A DNA stretch of 64,000 nt from Pseudomonas jessenii (lineage in GTDB: Bacteria; Pseudomonadota; Gammaproteobacteria; Pseudomonadales; Pseudomonadaceae), in the NCBI RefSeq assembly GCF_002236115.1, contig NZ_NIWT01000004.1, forward strand, positions 434,001 to 498,000, given 5' to 3'. The notes below the pieces were generated by a model. The model was not told the origin of the DNA, searched no databases, and saw nothing but the letters and a program-made list of their open reading frames with translations. The position numbers were made by a program, and so were the translations under genes. Shown here piece after piece: positions 1 through 8,190 of this stretch (position 1 is its first letter; every line of letters starts with the position of its first letter).

Positions 1-1166
1 CGGCGAGCCGGCGTTCGCGGATCTGGCCCTTGAGCCGTTCGTTGCTGGCGCGCAGGTCGGTGGTGCGTTCGGTAATCCGACGCTCCAGCTGATTGTTGGC
101 TTCCTGCAAGGCTTCCCGGGCTGCGAGGCGGGTGGCGATCACCTTGCGCCGCTCGTTCCAGGCGATCAAAAGGAACGCCAGGAGGGCAAACGCCACGGCC
201 ACCAGGATCCCCTGGTTGATCGCTTCGCGGCGCAAGTCCTGGAGTGGCGTGAGCAGGGTGAAATTCCACGGTGTATCGCTCAACGGCCGGGTTTGCGCCA
301 GATAGCTGATGTTTTCATCGTCGGACACCAGCTCGCTGTTGGCCGGGAACGTGAGTTTTTCCACGCCTTCGGACAGGGTTTCCCGGGCCAGCGGCTGCAG
401 TTCGTTGAGCGGGAACCAGTAGTACTGCAGGCTGCGGGCGAGTTTTTCCTTGGTTTCTTCGCTCAGCGGCACCACCGATTTCAAGCGCCGTGCCGGATCG
501 CTGGAAAGAATGATGATGCCGTTTTCGTCGCTGACGAAGGCTTCCAGGCGAGCCCGTTGCCAGCGCTCTTCCATGGCTTCCAGGCGGACCTTGACCACGG
601 CTACGCCGATGATCTTGCCGTGTTCTTCCAGGCCATGGGCCAGGTAGTAACCGGGTTCGCCGTTGGTGCTGCCGATGCCATAGAAACGCCCCGGCTGACC
701 GCGCACGGCGTTCTGGAAATAGGCGCGAAAGGACAGGTCTTCACCCAGGTAACTGTCGACATCGCGCCAGTTGCTGGTGGCCATGACGCGACCGGTGGTG
801 TCCATCACGTAGATGGCCCGACTGCGGCTGCGCCGGTTCAGGCCTTCAAGGTAATCGTTGACCGTCTGCCGGTATTCCGGAGTCGGGTCGGCCAGCAACT
901 GCGAAACGCTGGTTTCGAGTTCCAGCAGGCTGGGCAGGTAGGTGTATTTGCTGATTTCGCTTTCGACGGCGCGCGCGTGCAGTTCCAGCTGGCGCTGGCC
1001 GTTTTCGCTGAGGCTGCGGATGCCGTAGTGCTCACTGATCCAGAAGCCGATATAGCCCAGGCCGATCATCATGGCGATGATCAGTGGCGGCAGGAACAAA
1101 TGACGAACCAGACGGGGTTTCACGGCGAGTGATGGCGACGTGGCGCGATAAAGAGTGGGGTCGCAT
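1..1166 (-). CDS. aauS: Sensor histidine kinase AauS, N-terminal part (cut by window edge)
   Basis: Partial gene: the reading frame stays open to base 1, so the kinase core lies outside. The visible 388 codons hold a first membrane helix (about residues 26-46), a long periplasmic region of double-Cache type as in DctB-like kinases, a second helix (about 318-337), and the start of a coiled coil with the ERRITERTTDLRASNERL pattern typical before the phospho-acceptor domain. It is downstream of and co-oriented with an acidic amino acid ABC operon. In Pseudomonas that is where AauS of the AauS/AauR system is found; it senses Asp/Glu and drives sigma-54-dependent uptake genes. The start is uncertain: the ATG at 1166 has no strong ribosome-binding site, and an in-frame GTG lies about 16 codons further in. 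Confidence 0.8.
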
Positions 1167-1210
1167 TTCATCACAGATGCCTTGGGTCAACCAGCGCTTG
1201 CCCGCCTATC

Positions 1211-1314
1211 TGTCGGAGCGAGCTTGCTCGCGATGGTCGTCAGCGATGACGCGTTCATCCTGGATGTACGCGGTGCCTTTGAGTACATCGCGAGCAAGCT
1301 CGCTCCTACAGGGG
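1211..1314. repeat. REPIN-type inverted REP pair
   Basis: Two inverted arms, GGAGCGAGCTTGCTCGCGAT on the left and its complement on the right, each itself an imperfect palindrome. They are separated by about 55 bases and end in TGTAGGAG/CTCCTACA. The pair lies between the aauS start and the aatP stop, so it may end or stabilise the aat transcript. Confidence 0.9.
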
Positions 1315-1329
1315 AGGGGCGTACAGCTC

Positions 1330-2064
1330 TTAGTGCTGCAGAATCTTGTTGAGGAAGTGCTGCGTACGCTCCGCGCGGGCATTGATGTCACCGAAGAACT
1401 CTTCTTTCTTGCAGTCTTCGATGATCTTGCCCTGGTCCATGAAAATCACGCGGTCGGCCACTTTACGGGCGAAGCCCATTTCGTGGGTCACGCACATCAT
1501 GGTCATGCCTTCGTGGGCCAGTTGCACCATCACGTCGAGCACTTCGTTGACCATTTCCGGGTCGAGCGCCGAGGTCGGTTCGTCGAACAGCATGACGATC
1601 GGGTCCATAGCCAGCGCACGGGCAATCGCCACACGCTGCTGCTGACCACCGGACAGTTGGCCCGGGTGCTTGTGGGCGTGGGCCGAGAGACCGACACGCT
1701 CGAGCAGTTGCAGGCCTTTCTTGGTGGCCTCTTCCTTGCTGCGGCCCAACACCTTGATCTGCGCGATGGTCAGGTTTTCGGTGATGGTCAGGTGCGGGAA
1801 CAGCTCGAAATGCTGGAACACCATGCCCACGCGCGAACGCAGTTTCGGCAGGTTGGTCTTCGGGTCGGCGATGGAGGTGCCGTCGACCACGATGTCGCCT
1901 TTCTGGAACGGTTCCAGGGCGTTGACGCACTTGATCAGGGTCGACTTGCCGGAACCGGATGGCCCGCACACCACGATCACTTCGCCTTTCTTGACCTCGG
2001 TGCTGCAATCAGTCAGTACCTGGAAGTCCCCATACCACTTGTTGATGCTTTTGATAGAGATCAT
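1330..2064 (-). CDS. aatP: Glutamate/aspartate ABC transporter ATP-binding protein
   Basis: A 244-residue cytoplasmic ATPase that powers uptake of acidic amino acids. Visible motifs are Walker [10 protein letters not shown] (34-42), signature LSGGQ (137-141) and Walker B VMLFDE (157-162), in the order and length of the GltL/AatP polar amino acid family. It is the last gene of the aatJ-aatQ-aatM-aatP transport operon and overlaps aatM by 4 bases, which suggests translational coupling. P. putida calls the set aatJMQP and E. coli gltIJKL; the substrate is inferred from the binding protein and the neighbouring AauS-type kinase. Confidence 0.93.
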   Translation of the reverse strand: MISIKSINKWYGDFQVLTDCSTEVKKGEVIVVCGPSGSGKSTLIKCVNALEPFQKGDIVVDGTSIADPKTNLPKLRSRVGMVFQHFELFPHLTITENLTIAQIKVLGRSKEEATKKGLQLLERVGLSAHAHKHPGQLSGGQQQRVAIARALAMDPIVMLFDEPTSALDPEMVNEVLDVMVQLAHEGMTMMCVTHEMGFARKVADRVIFMDQGKIIEDCKKEEFFGDINARAERTQHFLNKILQH

Positions 2065-2735
2065 ACGGCGAACCTTTTTTGCAGACGCTTGACCAGCTGC
2101 GAGGCGGCAAAGCTGATGATGAAGTACACGAGACCCGCGAAAATCAGGAACTCATTGGAGCGGCCAATGATGTCGCCACTGGCGCGCGAAGCATTGAGGA
2201 AGTCCACCAGGCCGACGGCGTAGACCAGCGAGGTGTCCTGAAACAGGATGATGCTCTGTTGCAGCAACAGTGGCGTCATCTTGCGGAACGCCTGCGGCAG
2301 GATGATCAGGCGCATCATCTGGCCGTAAGACATGCCCAGCGCCTGGGCAGCGCCCATCTGGCCCTTGGGAATCGACTGCACACCGGCGCGGACGATTTCG
2401 CAGAAGTACGCCGCTTCGAACATCATGAAGGCCACGATGCACGAGGCGAACGCGCCGATCGGCGTGTCTTCGCCGGTGATCCAGCGCAGCACGAACGGTA
2501 CCGCCAGGTAGAACCAGGTGATCACCAGCAGCAAGGGGATCGAGCGGAAATAGTTAACGTACGCGCCGGCGATGTTCGACAGCACTTTGTTGTGGGACAG
2601 GCGCATCAGGGCAAGGATGGTGCCGAGGATGATGCCGCCGATCACGCCCATGGCCATCAGCTTGAGGGTCATGATCATGCCGTTCCACAGGCCCGGCAGG
2701 GACGGGATGATGCCCGAGAAGTCGAATTCCATCAT
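2061..2735 (-). CDS. aatM: Glutamate/aspartate ABC transporter permease (GltK type)
   Basis: A 224-residue inner-membrane permease of the HisM/GltK family. It has about five hydrophobic helices and the cytoplasmic EAA loop ([22 protein letters not shown]) that docks onto the ATPase. It overlaps both aatP and aatQ by 4 bases, so the three are almost certainly translated together. Its partner permease is the next gene upstream, as in gltJK. No anomalies seen. Confidence 0.92.
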   Translation of the reverse strand: MMEFDFSGIIPSLPGLWNGMIMTLKLMAMGVIGGIILGTILALMRLSHNKVLSNIAGAYVNYFRSIPLLLVITWFYLAVPFVLRWITGEDTPIGAFASCIVAFMMFEAAYFCEIVRAGVQSIPKGQMGAAQALGMSYGQMMRLIILPQAFRKMTPLLLQQSIILFQDTSLVYAVGLVDFLNASRASGDIIGRSNEFLIFAGLVYFIISFAASQLVKRLQKRFAV

Positions 2736-3478
2736 TTACCCCCTACGGAAATCAGGCCCGGTACGGCGACTTTCTTCTCGACCACGCGCATCAGCAACAT
2801 CAGGCTCATGTTCAGGGTGAAGTAGATCAGCGTTGCCAGGGTGAAGGCTTCGAACAGGTTGGCGGAGAACTCGGCGGTCTGCTTGGTCTGCGCGAGCAGC
2901 TCCATCAAACCGATCAGCGAGGCCACGGAGGTGTTCTTGAAGACGTTCAGGAATTCCGAGGTAAGCGGCGGAATGATGATCCGGTAGGCCTGGGGCAGCA
3001 GCACGTTCCAGTAGATCTGCGGCAGCTTGAAACCCATGGCGCGAGCCGCGGATTCCTGGCCTTTTGGCAGGGCCTGGATACCGGTGCGCACCTGTTCGCA
3101 AACCCGGGCGGTAGTGAACAGGCCCAGGCACACCACGACGCTGAGGAAGGCCGAGGTGGTCGGGTTCAGATCCTGCTTGTACCACTCTTGCAGGTCGGCC
3201 GGCAGCAGGTCGGGTACCAGGAAGTACCAGATGAACAGCTGAACCAGCAGCGGCACGTTACGGAAGAGTTCGACGTAGCAGGTGGCGATGCCCGATACGA
3301 TGCGGTTCGGCACGGTACGCATGACGCCCAGGATCGAGCCCAGTGTCAGGGCGATGATCCAGGCCGCGATGGCGATGCCGATGGTCCAGGCCAGACCGGT
3401 CACGTACCAGTCGAAATAGGTCTCGCTGCCCACGCCGGTGGACTTGAAGAACACGCCCCAGTCCCAGTTGTAATTCAT
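2732..3478 (-). CDS. aatQ: Glutamate/aspartate ABC transporter permease (GltJ type)
   Basis: A 248-residue permease of the same family as its downstream neighbour but with the longer N-terminus typical of GltJ (MNYNWDWGVFF, ending near SETYFDWYVTGL). The EAA loop reads EQVRTGIQALPKGQESAARAMG. The ATG is preceded by GAGGGGAGACCCTA, a good ribosome-binding site. A 194-base gap holding a strong hairpin separates it from the binding-protein gene aatJ, which would allow much more binding protein than permease to be made. Confidence 0.92.
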   Translation of the reverse strand: MNYNWDWGVFFKSTGVGSETYFDWYVTGLAWTIGIAIAAWIIALTLGSILGVMRTVPNRIVSGIATCYVELFRNVPLLVQLFIWYFLVPDLLPADLQEWYKQDLNPTTSAFLSVVVCLGLFTTARVCEQVRTGIQALPKGQESAARAMGFKLPQIYWNVLLPQAYRIIIPPLTSEFLNVFKNTSVASLIGLMELLAQTKQTAEFSANLFEAFTLATLIYFTLNMSLMLLMRVVEKKVAVPGLISVGGK

Positions 3479-3627
3479 TAGGGTCTCCCCTCAGTTCAAT
3501 CGATGTACAAGTGCCCGCTTGGGGGAAGCTCCGTTCCCGCCCGACCTTTACGATCAGGCACACGCTCCCGGCTCGACAGCCACCGGTTCGAGTGTTTCCA
3601 AAAAATGCCAGCAGGAAGTGACCACCT

Positions 3628-3653
3628 CCTGAAAGGGCCAGGGCCCTCTCAGG
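3628..3653 (-). terminator. Intercistronic hairpin between aatJ and aatQ
   Basis: On the transcribed strand the arms CCTGAGAGGGCC and GGCCCTTTCAGG pair with one mismatch around a two-base loop. No T-run follows, so it is more likely a processing or 3'-protecting hairpin, or a partial terminator, than a full stop. It lies just downstream of the binding-protein gene, the usual place for such elements in ABC uptake operons. Confidence 0.65.
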
Positions 3654-3672
3654 AGATAAGGTTAGTCAGAAA

Positions 3673-4587
3673 TCAGGACTTCTTGTCGTCAGCCGCTTTA
3701 TCAGTCGGCTTGGCGATCAGGGCCTTGAGTTCGTCGCTCATCGGGAAGTTCAGGTTCAGGCCTTTTGGCGGGATCGGTTGCATGAACCATTTTTCGTAGA
3801 TCTTGTTGATCTCGCCCGATGCGTAGGTGGCCTTGATGGCGTCATCCACAGCCTTTTTGAACGGCTCGTCGCCTTTGCGCACCATGCAGCCGTAGATTTC
3901 GTAGGACTGTGGAGTGCCGGTAACGGCCCAGTCACTTGCCTTCTTGGCCTTGGCTGCTTCACCGGCCAGCAGGGCGTCGTCCATCATGAAGGCCACTGCG
4001 CGGCCGGTTTCCAGCATCTGGAAGGACTCGCCGTGGTCTTTGGCGGAGATGACGTTCATGCCCATCTGCTTGTCGGCGTTCATCGCCTTGAGGATGCGCT
4101 CGGACGTGGTGCCAGCGGTGGTCACGACGTTCTTGCCGGCCAGGTCAGGGAAATCCTTGTACTTGGAGTCGGCCTTGGACAGCAGACGAGTACCGATTTC
4201 GAAGATGCCAACGGAGAAGTCAACTTGCTGCTGACGCTCGACGTTGTTGGTGGTGGAGCCGCACTCGAGGTCCACGGTGCCGTTTTGCACCAGCGGGATA
4301 CGGGTTTGCGAAGTCACCAGGTTGTACTTGACCTGGAGGTTCGGCATGTCGAGGTCTTTTTTCAGCGCTTCGACGACTTTCAGCTGGATGTCGTGGGAGT
4401 AGCCGACCGGTTTGCCGGAAGCATCCGCGATATAGGAAAACGGAATGGAAGCGTCGCGATGGCCCAGGGTGATGGTGCCGGACTCTTTGATCTTCTTCAG
4501 GGTGCCGGTGAGTTCGGCGGCGAAAACTGGCGTGCTGATCAGAGCGGCAGCAATGGCTGCGCCCAGGATATGGGGAACGATGCGCAT
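3673..4587 (-). CDS. aatJ: Periplasmic glutamate/aspartate-binding protein
   Basis: A 304-residue solute-binding protein (SBP family 3, GltI/AatJ) that delivers acidic amino acids to the AatQM permeases. It begins with a Sec signal peptide (MRIVPHILGAAIAAALIS, cleaved near FA-A), followed by the family start LTGTLKKIKESGTITLGHRD and the SIPFSY segment. The ORF extends 33 codons upstream, but the ATG at 4587 has the ribosome-binding site GAGGAAAATTTG and opens exactly on the signal peptide, so I chose it. It is the first gene of the operon, behind the sigma-54 promoter described below. Confidence 0.93.
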   Translation of the reverse strand: MRIVPHILGAAIAAALISTPVFAAELTGTLKKIKESGTITLGHRDASIPFSYIADASGKPVGYSHDIQLKVVEALKKDLDMPNLQVKYNLVTSQTRIPLVQNGTVDLECGSTTNNVERQQQVDFSVGIFEIGTRLLSKADSKYKDFPDLAGKNVVTTAGTTSERILKAMNADKQMGMNVISAKDHGESFQMLETGRAVAFMMDDALLAGEAAKAKKASDWAVTGTPQSYEIYGCMVRKGDEPFKKAVDDAIKATYASGEINKIYEKWFMQPIPPKGLNLNFPMSDELKALIAKPTDKAADDKKS

Positions 4588-4703
4588 CAAATTTTCCTCG
4601 ACTTTGTTTTTTTTATGGAGCCAGTTCACCGGCCCTTTTGTGCTGCAAAACACCTGAGCGCTACGATGAGTCGGCGCAAAGGACATTCGTCGATGAAGTG
4701 TAG

Positions 4704-4719
4704 AGCATGACTCGTGCCA
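4704..4719 (-). promoter_or_regulatory. Sigma-54 (-24/-12) promoter of aatJQMP
   Basis: On the minus strand the bases read TGGCACGAGTCATGCT. The consensus is TGGCACG-N4-TTGCW, so the GG and GC elements are exact, correctly spaced, and only one core base differs. It lies about 115 bases upstream of the aatJ start. Sigma-54 control of this operon by AauR is known in P. putida; here it is inferred from the motif. Confidence 0.85.
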
Positions 4720-4736
4720 GACCAGTGTGAATTGGT

Positions 4737-4749
4737 CAAAGAATTGATT
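4737..4749 (-). promoter_or_regulatory. Putative IHF-binding site
   Basis: The minus strand reads AATCAATTCTTTG, which fits the IHF consensus WATCAANNNNTTR exactly. It lies in an A+T-rich stretch between the sigma-54 promoter and the upstream dyads, where a DNA bend would bring the activator to the polymerase. Confidence 0.6.
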
Positions 4750-4795
4750 TATAAGGAAATTAAATATTTTTTGCGTTGGGATTTCACTGAGATGA

Positions 4796-4840
4796 TCCGG
4801 TTAACCGAACCGACCCGCAGGTCGCGTTCGGAAAACCGAA
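4796..4840. promoter_or_regulatory. Two AauR-type upstream activating dyads
   Basis: Dyad 1 (4827-4840) is TTCGGAAAACCGAA, a perfect TTCGG-N4-CCGAA inverted repeat, which is the AauR motif as I recall it from P. putida. Dyad 2 (4796-4809) is TCCGGTTAACCGAA, with one mismatch. The centres are 31 bp apart, about three helical turns, so two AauR dimers would bind on the same face roughly 85-130 bp upstream of the promoter. Confidence 0.75.
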
Positions 4841-4864
4841 TGGTGGCAGGGTGCTACCCGATCA

Positions 4865-6493
4865 TCAAATGTATTTGCGCTTGTCCGGTGCTGGCGGGAA
4901 GTACTGGTACAACCAGGTTTCACTCAGCGTGCGGTCGTTGGTGCGGATGAACAGGCGCAGTTCGACAGGCTCGACGCTGTCATTGGTCGGGTACCAGTCA
5001 AACAGGATGCGGTAGCCCTTGATGTCATCGAGCTTGAGAACGCTGAAATCCTTGACCTCGCCGTTCGAGCAAGTGACTACAGGCTCGATGCCTGTGCCTT
5101 CAGGCAAGCGGTCCAGGCCGCCGCCGGTGAAGTCCACGGCAAAACGACGGGCCCAGACTGGCGGATAGTGTTCGCCCGGCGCCCAGCCTTCGGTGAAGCC
5201 GCCCATGCCGGAGCGGGTCGCATTGACCCGTGCCAACGGCGTTCCGACTGGCGGCAATGCGCTCCAGTACAGCTTGTAGCCGTAATTCAGCGAGTCGCCG
5301 GCCGCCACCGGTTTCTTCGGCGTCCAGAAGGCGACGATGTTGTCCATGGTCTCGCCGGTTGTCGGGATCTCCAGCAGGTCGACCGAGCCTTCGCCCCACG
5401 CCGTGGTCGGTTCTACCCACAGGCTCGGGCGACGGCTGTACCAGTCGACGGTGTCCTGATAGCTGGCGAACTCGTGGTCGGTCTGCACCAGGCCGAAGCC
5501 CTTCGGGTCGGTATCGGCGAAGGCATTGAATTGCAGGGTGGCCGGGTTGTTCAGCGGGCGGCAGATCCACTCGCCGTTACCGCGCCACATGGCCAGGCGG
5601 TCGGAGTCGTGGATTTGCGGGTGAATGGTGTCGCACATCCGGCGCTCGTGGGTGCCGCAACTGAACATGCTGGTCATCGGCGCGATGCCTAGCTGGTCGA
5701 TGGCGGTGCGTGCGTTGACGTGGGCATCGACCTCCATCACCACGCGCTCGGCCTGACAGTCGATATCGAAGCGGTAGGCACCGGTGGCGCTCGGCGAGTC
5801 GAGCAGGGCGTAGACCACGAAGCGGGTGCTGTCCTTGTTCGGAGTCTCGAACCAGAACTTGGTGAAGTCGGGAAATTCTTCGCGTTTCTTGGCGTAGGTG
5901 TCGATCGCCAGACCGCGGGCCGACAAACCGTACTGGCCGGTGGCGTCTACCGCACGGAAGTAACTGGCGCCGAGGAAGGACACGACATCGTGCTTGTCCA
6001 GTTCCGGGGCCTTGAACAACTTGAAGCCGGAGAAACCCAGGTCGCCCTTGAGCTGTGCGGTGTCGACCGTGGTGTTTTCATAGTTGAACAGCGACGGGCG
6101 GAAATGCACCTCGCGGGCCATCCGGGTTTTCGGATCGACGCTGTACATGCGCACCGGCTGCTTGAACCCCATGCCGACGTGGAAGAACTGCACGTCCAGC
6201 TGCCCCTTGTTTTCTTTCCACAACGAATGATTGCCGTCGTAGCGAATCGCATTGAAGTTCTGCGGGGTCATGGTCGCCAGGGTCGGCGGCAACTGTTGCT
6301 TGGTGTCCTGGTAGCGATTGCTGGCGAGCTGTTTGGCCTGGAGCTTCAGCGCCTCGAAATCGAACGCGGTGGCCTCGCCATCAGCGGTGCCGCCGCTGGC
6401 GGCCCAGGCCTTGGCGGCCAACAGGCCCGTGGCGGACAAACCGGTGTAGGCCGCGATGGCCATGGAGGCTTTGAGCAAGTTCCTGCGGTGCAT
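4865..6493 (-). CDS. opgD: Glucan biosynthesis protein D (OpgD)
   Basis: A 542-residue periplasmic protein of the OpgG/OpgD (MdoG) family, which acts in the synthesis of osmoregulated periplasmic glucans. The start at 6493 opens on a twin-arginine signal peptide (HRRNLLKAS, then a hydrophobic stretch ending near AWA). The longer frame to 6583 only adds 30 residues before it. The body carries family-typical segments such as LGASYFRA and [20 protein letters not shown]. Tat export distinguishes OpgD from the Sec-exported OpgG. No opgGH genes lie nearby, so this is the usual separate opgD locus. Its stop is about 280 bases upstream of aatJ. Confidence 0.92.
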   Translation of the reverse strand: MHRRNLLKASMAIAAYTGLSATGLLAAKAWAASGGTADGEATAFDFEALKLQAKQLASNRYQDTKQQLPPTLATMTPQNFNAIRYDGNHSLWKENKGQLDVQFFHVGMGFKQPVRMYSVDPKTRMAREVHFRPSLFNYENTTVDTAQLKGDLGFSGFKLFKAPELDKHDVVSFLGASYFRAVDATGQYGLSARGLAIDTYAKKREEFPDFTKFWFETPNKDSTRFVVYALLDSPSATGAYRFDIDCQAERVVMEVDAHVNARTAIDQLGIAPMTSMFSCGTHERRMCDTIHPQIHDSDRLAMWRGNGEWICRPLNNPATLQFNAFADTDPKGFGLVQTDHEFASYQDTVDWYSRRPSLWVEPTTAWGEGSVDLLEIPTTGETMDNIVAFWTPKKPVAAGDSLNYGYKLYWSALPPVGTPLARVNATRSGMGGFTEGWAPGEHYPPVWARRFAVDFTGGGLDRLPEGTGIEPVVTCSNGEVKDFSVLKLDDIKGYRILFDWYPTNDSVEPVELRLFIRTNDRTLSETWLYQYFPPAPDKRKYI

Positions 6494-6908
6494 AAATACA
6501 ACCTGTCGTGAGCAATCCCGCGCCGTTCCTGGCACGTGCTGGATCAGAAATATCGGTTCGGACATGCCTTCGGCCAAACGCAACGGACTTATAAACAGAT
6601 GCCCGACAGCTTAAACCGTTCGAATGCGGAGCAAAATTGATTGATGGCACTGCGCTGGCTCGGCAATGAAACAAGACATGTCGGGAAACAATTCCGACAG
6701 GGGTTTCTGATTTAGAGGGCATTTCTGCTTTTTTCGACTAATTACTCTAAAAACCGCTTTTCAGCGCCCGGATTATTTCTATTCTGTGCACATGACCGGT
6801 TTATGCCCTTCGGGCCGGTGCGGTTCAGTTGGCATGAGGCGCTGCTGAAAAAGGGTGAGGGCGATGCGGTTTCTGAAGATTTCTTTGACGTAGAGAAGGA
6901 CATCGTCC
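6494..6908. other. Intergenic region upstream of opgD
   Basis: About 415 bases between divergent genes. The stretch 6713-6790 is A+T-rich and the likely site of promoters for both directions, but I cannot pick a convincing -35/-10 pair. A short hairpin (GCCCTTCGGGC) lies at about 6803-6814. No reading frame here has a plausible start and composition. Confidence 0.4.
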
Positions 6909-7094
6909 ATGTCGAAAGTACAAGGCATCACCGAAATATTGGGAATCTTTCCGTGCCTTTCCACTGGCCGGCGAAGACGTCGATTGAATTCCGAAGAGAT
7001 GAAGCTGGTGGAGCGCTATCGCGAGTTGTCGGAGAGTGACCGGATAGCGATGCGGTATCTGGTGGATGCGATGAGGAGTGTTTCGAGGTTTTGA
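6909..7094 (+). CDS. Small hypothetical protein, 61 residues
   Basis: Unrecognised short ORF. The ATG follows GAGAAGGACATCGTCC, an acceptable ribosome-binding site. The N-terminal part ends in a basic run (GRRRRR, residues 20-25). The C-terminal half is charged and probably helical (EEMKLVERYRELSESDRIAMRYLVDAM), resembling the tails of small phage- or regulator-type proteins. It is divergent from opgD and followed at once by a REPIN. A longer overlapping frame (6803-7039) looks less protein-like. Function unknown. Confidence 0.5.
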   Translation: MSKVQGITEILGIFPCLSTGRRRRRLNSEEMKLVERYRELSESDRIAMRYLVDAMRSVSRF

Positions 7095-7113
7095 GTGGAC
7101 CTGGAGCAGTAAT

Positions 7114-7213
7114 GTAGGAGCGAGCCTGCTCGCGATGTTCGTTAACGATGACGCGTCCGTTCTGGATGTACGCGGTGTCTTTGAGTCCATCGCGAGCAGG
7201 CTCGCTCCTACAG
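7114..7213. repeat. REPIN-type inverted REP pair
   Basis: Arms GGAGCGAGCCTGCTCGCGAT and complement about 55 bases apart, bounded by TGTAGGAG and CTCCTACA. The loop (GATGACGCG...GGATGTACGCGGTG) closely resembles that of the pair at 1211-1314, so both belong to one REPIN subtype. It lies between the small ORF and the BRO-N gene. Confidence 0.9.
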
Positions 7214-7244
7214 TTTCCCTTTTTGATCGGCTCGATTTATCCCT

Positions 7245-7751
7245 TCAACGGCAAGTGCCAGCGATTGGGAAGGGGCGCTGCACCTGCATCAACTCAGGCA
7301 TGTCTCGCCACTTGATCCAGGCGTGGTGCTGGTAATGCAGCAAGGGCACCGAAACTCCGGCCCAATTCAAGGAACTCAGGCTTGGCAGGTTCTCCACAGG
7401 CTCTGATTTCGCATCACGCAGCGAAGGTATGACTTCGTTGCTCAGCCATTGGCGCAGGTTGCGGTTTTCCGGGACGAAGTGGTGAACCAACAGGGCGTAC
7501 ATGCCTGATTCGCTGACCATCAGGGTTTCGACCGTTTTGCCGTCTTTGCGCAGCCAGACGGTGCGACGTTGGTCGGAGTCGAGTTTCAGGGTGAGCCGTT
7601 CATTCAGGGGTTTACCCATCAGGCGCCCAAGGTCCTGAACACAGAACCAGGCTTGGTTGTCTTGCATGAAGGCGTGGAGGAAGCGGTTGTGGCGGGTGAA
7701 GACGGTGGGATCGAAATAGGGAAGAGGCGAGCTTAGAGGATGCATTGGCAT
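7245..7751 (-). CDS. BRO-N domain protein (phage antirepressor-like)
   Basis: A 168-residue protein whose N-terminal 110 residues match the BRO-N (baculovirus repeated ORF / phage antirepressor) pattern: FVLHAF-like FLHAFMQDNQAWFCVQDLGRLMG, then TLKLDSDQRRTVWLRKDG, SESGMYALLVHHFVPENRNLRQWLSNEVIPSLR. Phage members bind DNA or repressors; chromosomal orphans such as this have no assigned role. The frame is open back to 7907, but the ATG at 7751, after ACGGAAATCACACC, gives the family N-terminus. No other phage gene is adjacent. The tail (HHAWIKWRDMPELMQVQ) may be a small extra domain. Confidence 0.8.
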   Translation of the reverse strand: MPMHPLSSPLPYFDPTVFTRHNRFLHAFMQDNQAWFCVQDLGRLMGKPLNERLTLKLDSDQRRTVWLRKDGKTVETLMVSESGMYALLVHHFVPENRNLRQWLSNEVIPSLRDAKSEPVENLPSLSSLNWAGVSVPLLHYQHHAWIKWRDMPELMQVQRPFPIAGTCR

Positions 7752-8122
7752 GGTGTGATTTCCGTTTTGGCCTGGAAAGTCGCCACCAACCCTTCGACAG
7801 GTTGGGTGGCGGACCGAGTGGCGTTCGAAGTCGGGACACTTCCAAGTCAAAACGGAAGCCGAAAGGCCCGCGCCACACGGCCCGCCATAATGCAGAACTG
7901 AAGGCATAAAACAGCCACAGTTCTATGGGGGCACACGAGCACCGTTTTGACTTGTTCCGGCTTCGACTCCGGGCCGCTGATTTGGCAGCGACGGAACAAA
8001 GCCTATCGGTCAGGCGCTCGCGGCGCCAAGTCTACTCTGGCGACGCTTGTTGTAGGAATCGAGGGTTTTTCAGGCAGGCTGAATCTGTAGGAATTTACTG
8101 TTTGCAGTGTGGCGGTGGCGCC
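7752..8122. other. Upstream region of the BRO-N gene with inverted 13-bp motifs
   Basis: No credible gene in 371 bases. CAAGTCAAAACGG at 7844-7856 recurs inverted as CCGTTTTGACTTG at 7942-7954. Next to each copy is a similar GAAGC/GGCTTC element, so the two sides form a long imperfect dyad centred near 7899. This could be an operator region for the BRO-N gene or a decayed mobile boundary; neither is shown. Confidence 0.45.
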
Positions 8123-8188
8123 ATCGCGAGCAGGCTCGCTCCCACAGGGGAATGCGTTCCAAATGTGGGAGCGAGCCTGCTCGCGATG
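8123..8188. repeat. Close-spaced inverted REP pair
   Basis: Complementary arms (ATCGCGAGCAGGCTCGCTCC then GGAGCGAGCCTGCTCGCGAT) face each other with only about 26 bases between, so the whole unit can fold into one long hairpin. It directly abuts the stop of the downstream aldehyde dehydrogenase gene and probably serves as its 3' end. Confidence 0.85.
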
Positions 8189-8190
8189 CT

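Noticed and set aside
6803..7039. 78-codon ORF overlapping the small ORF at 6909
   Set aside because: Weak start context and less helix-like translation than the 6909 frame; only one of the two can be a gene, and the latter fits better.
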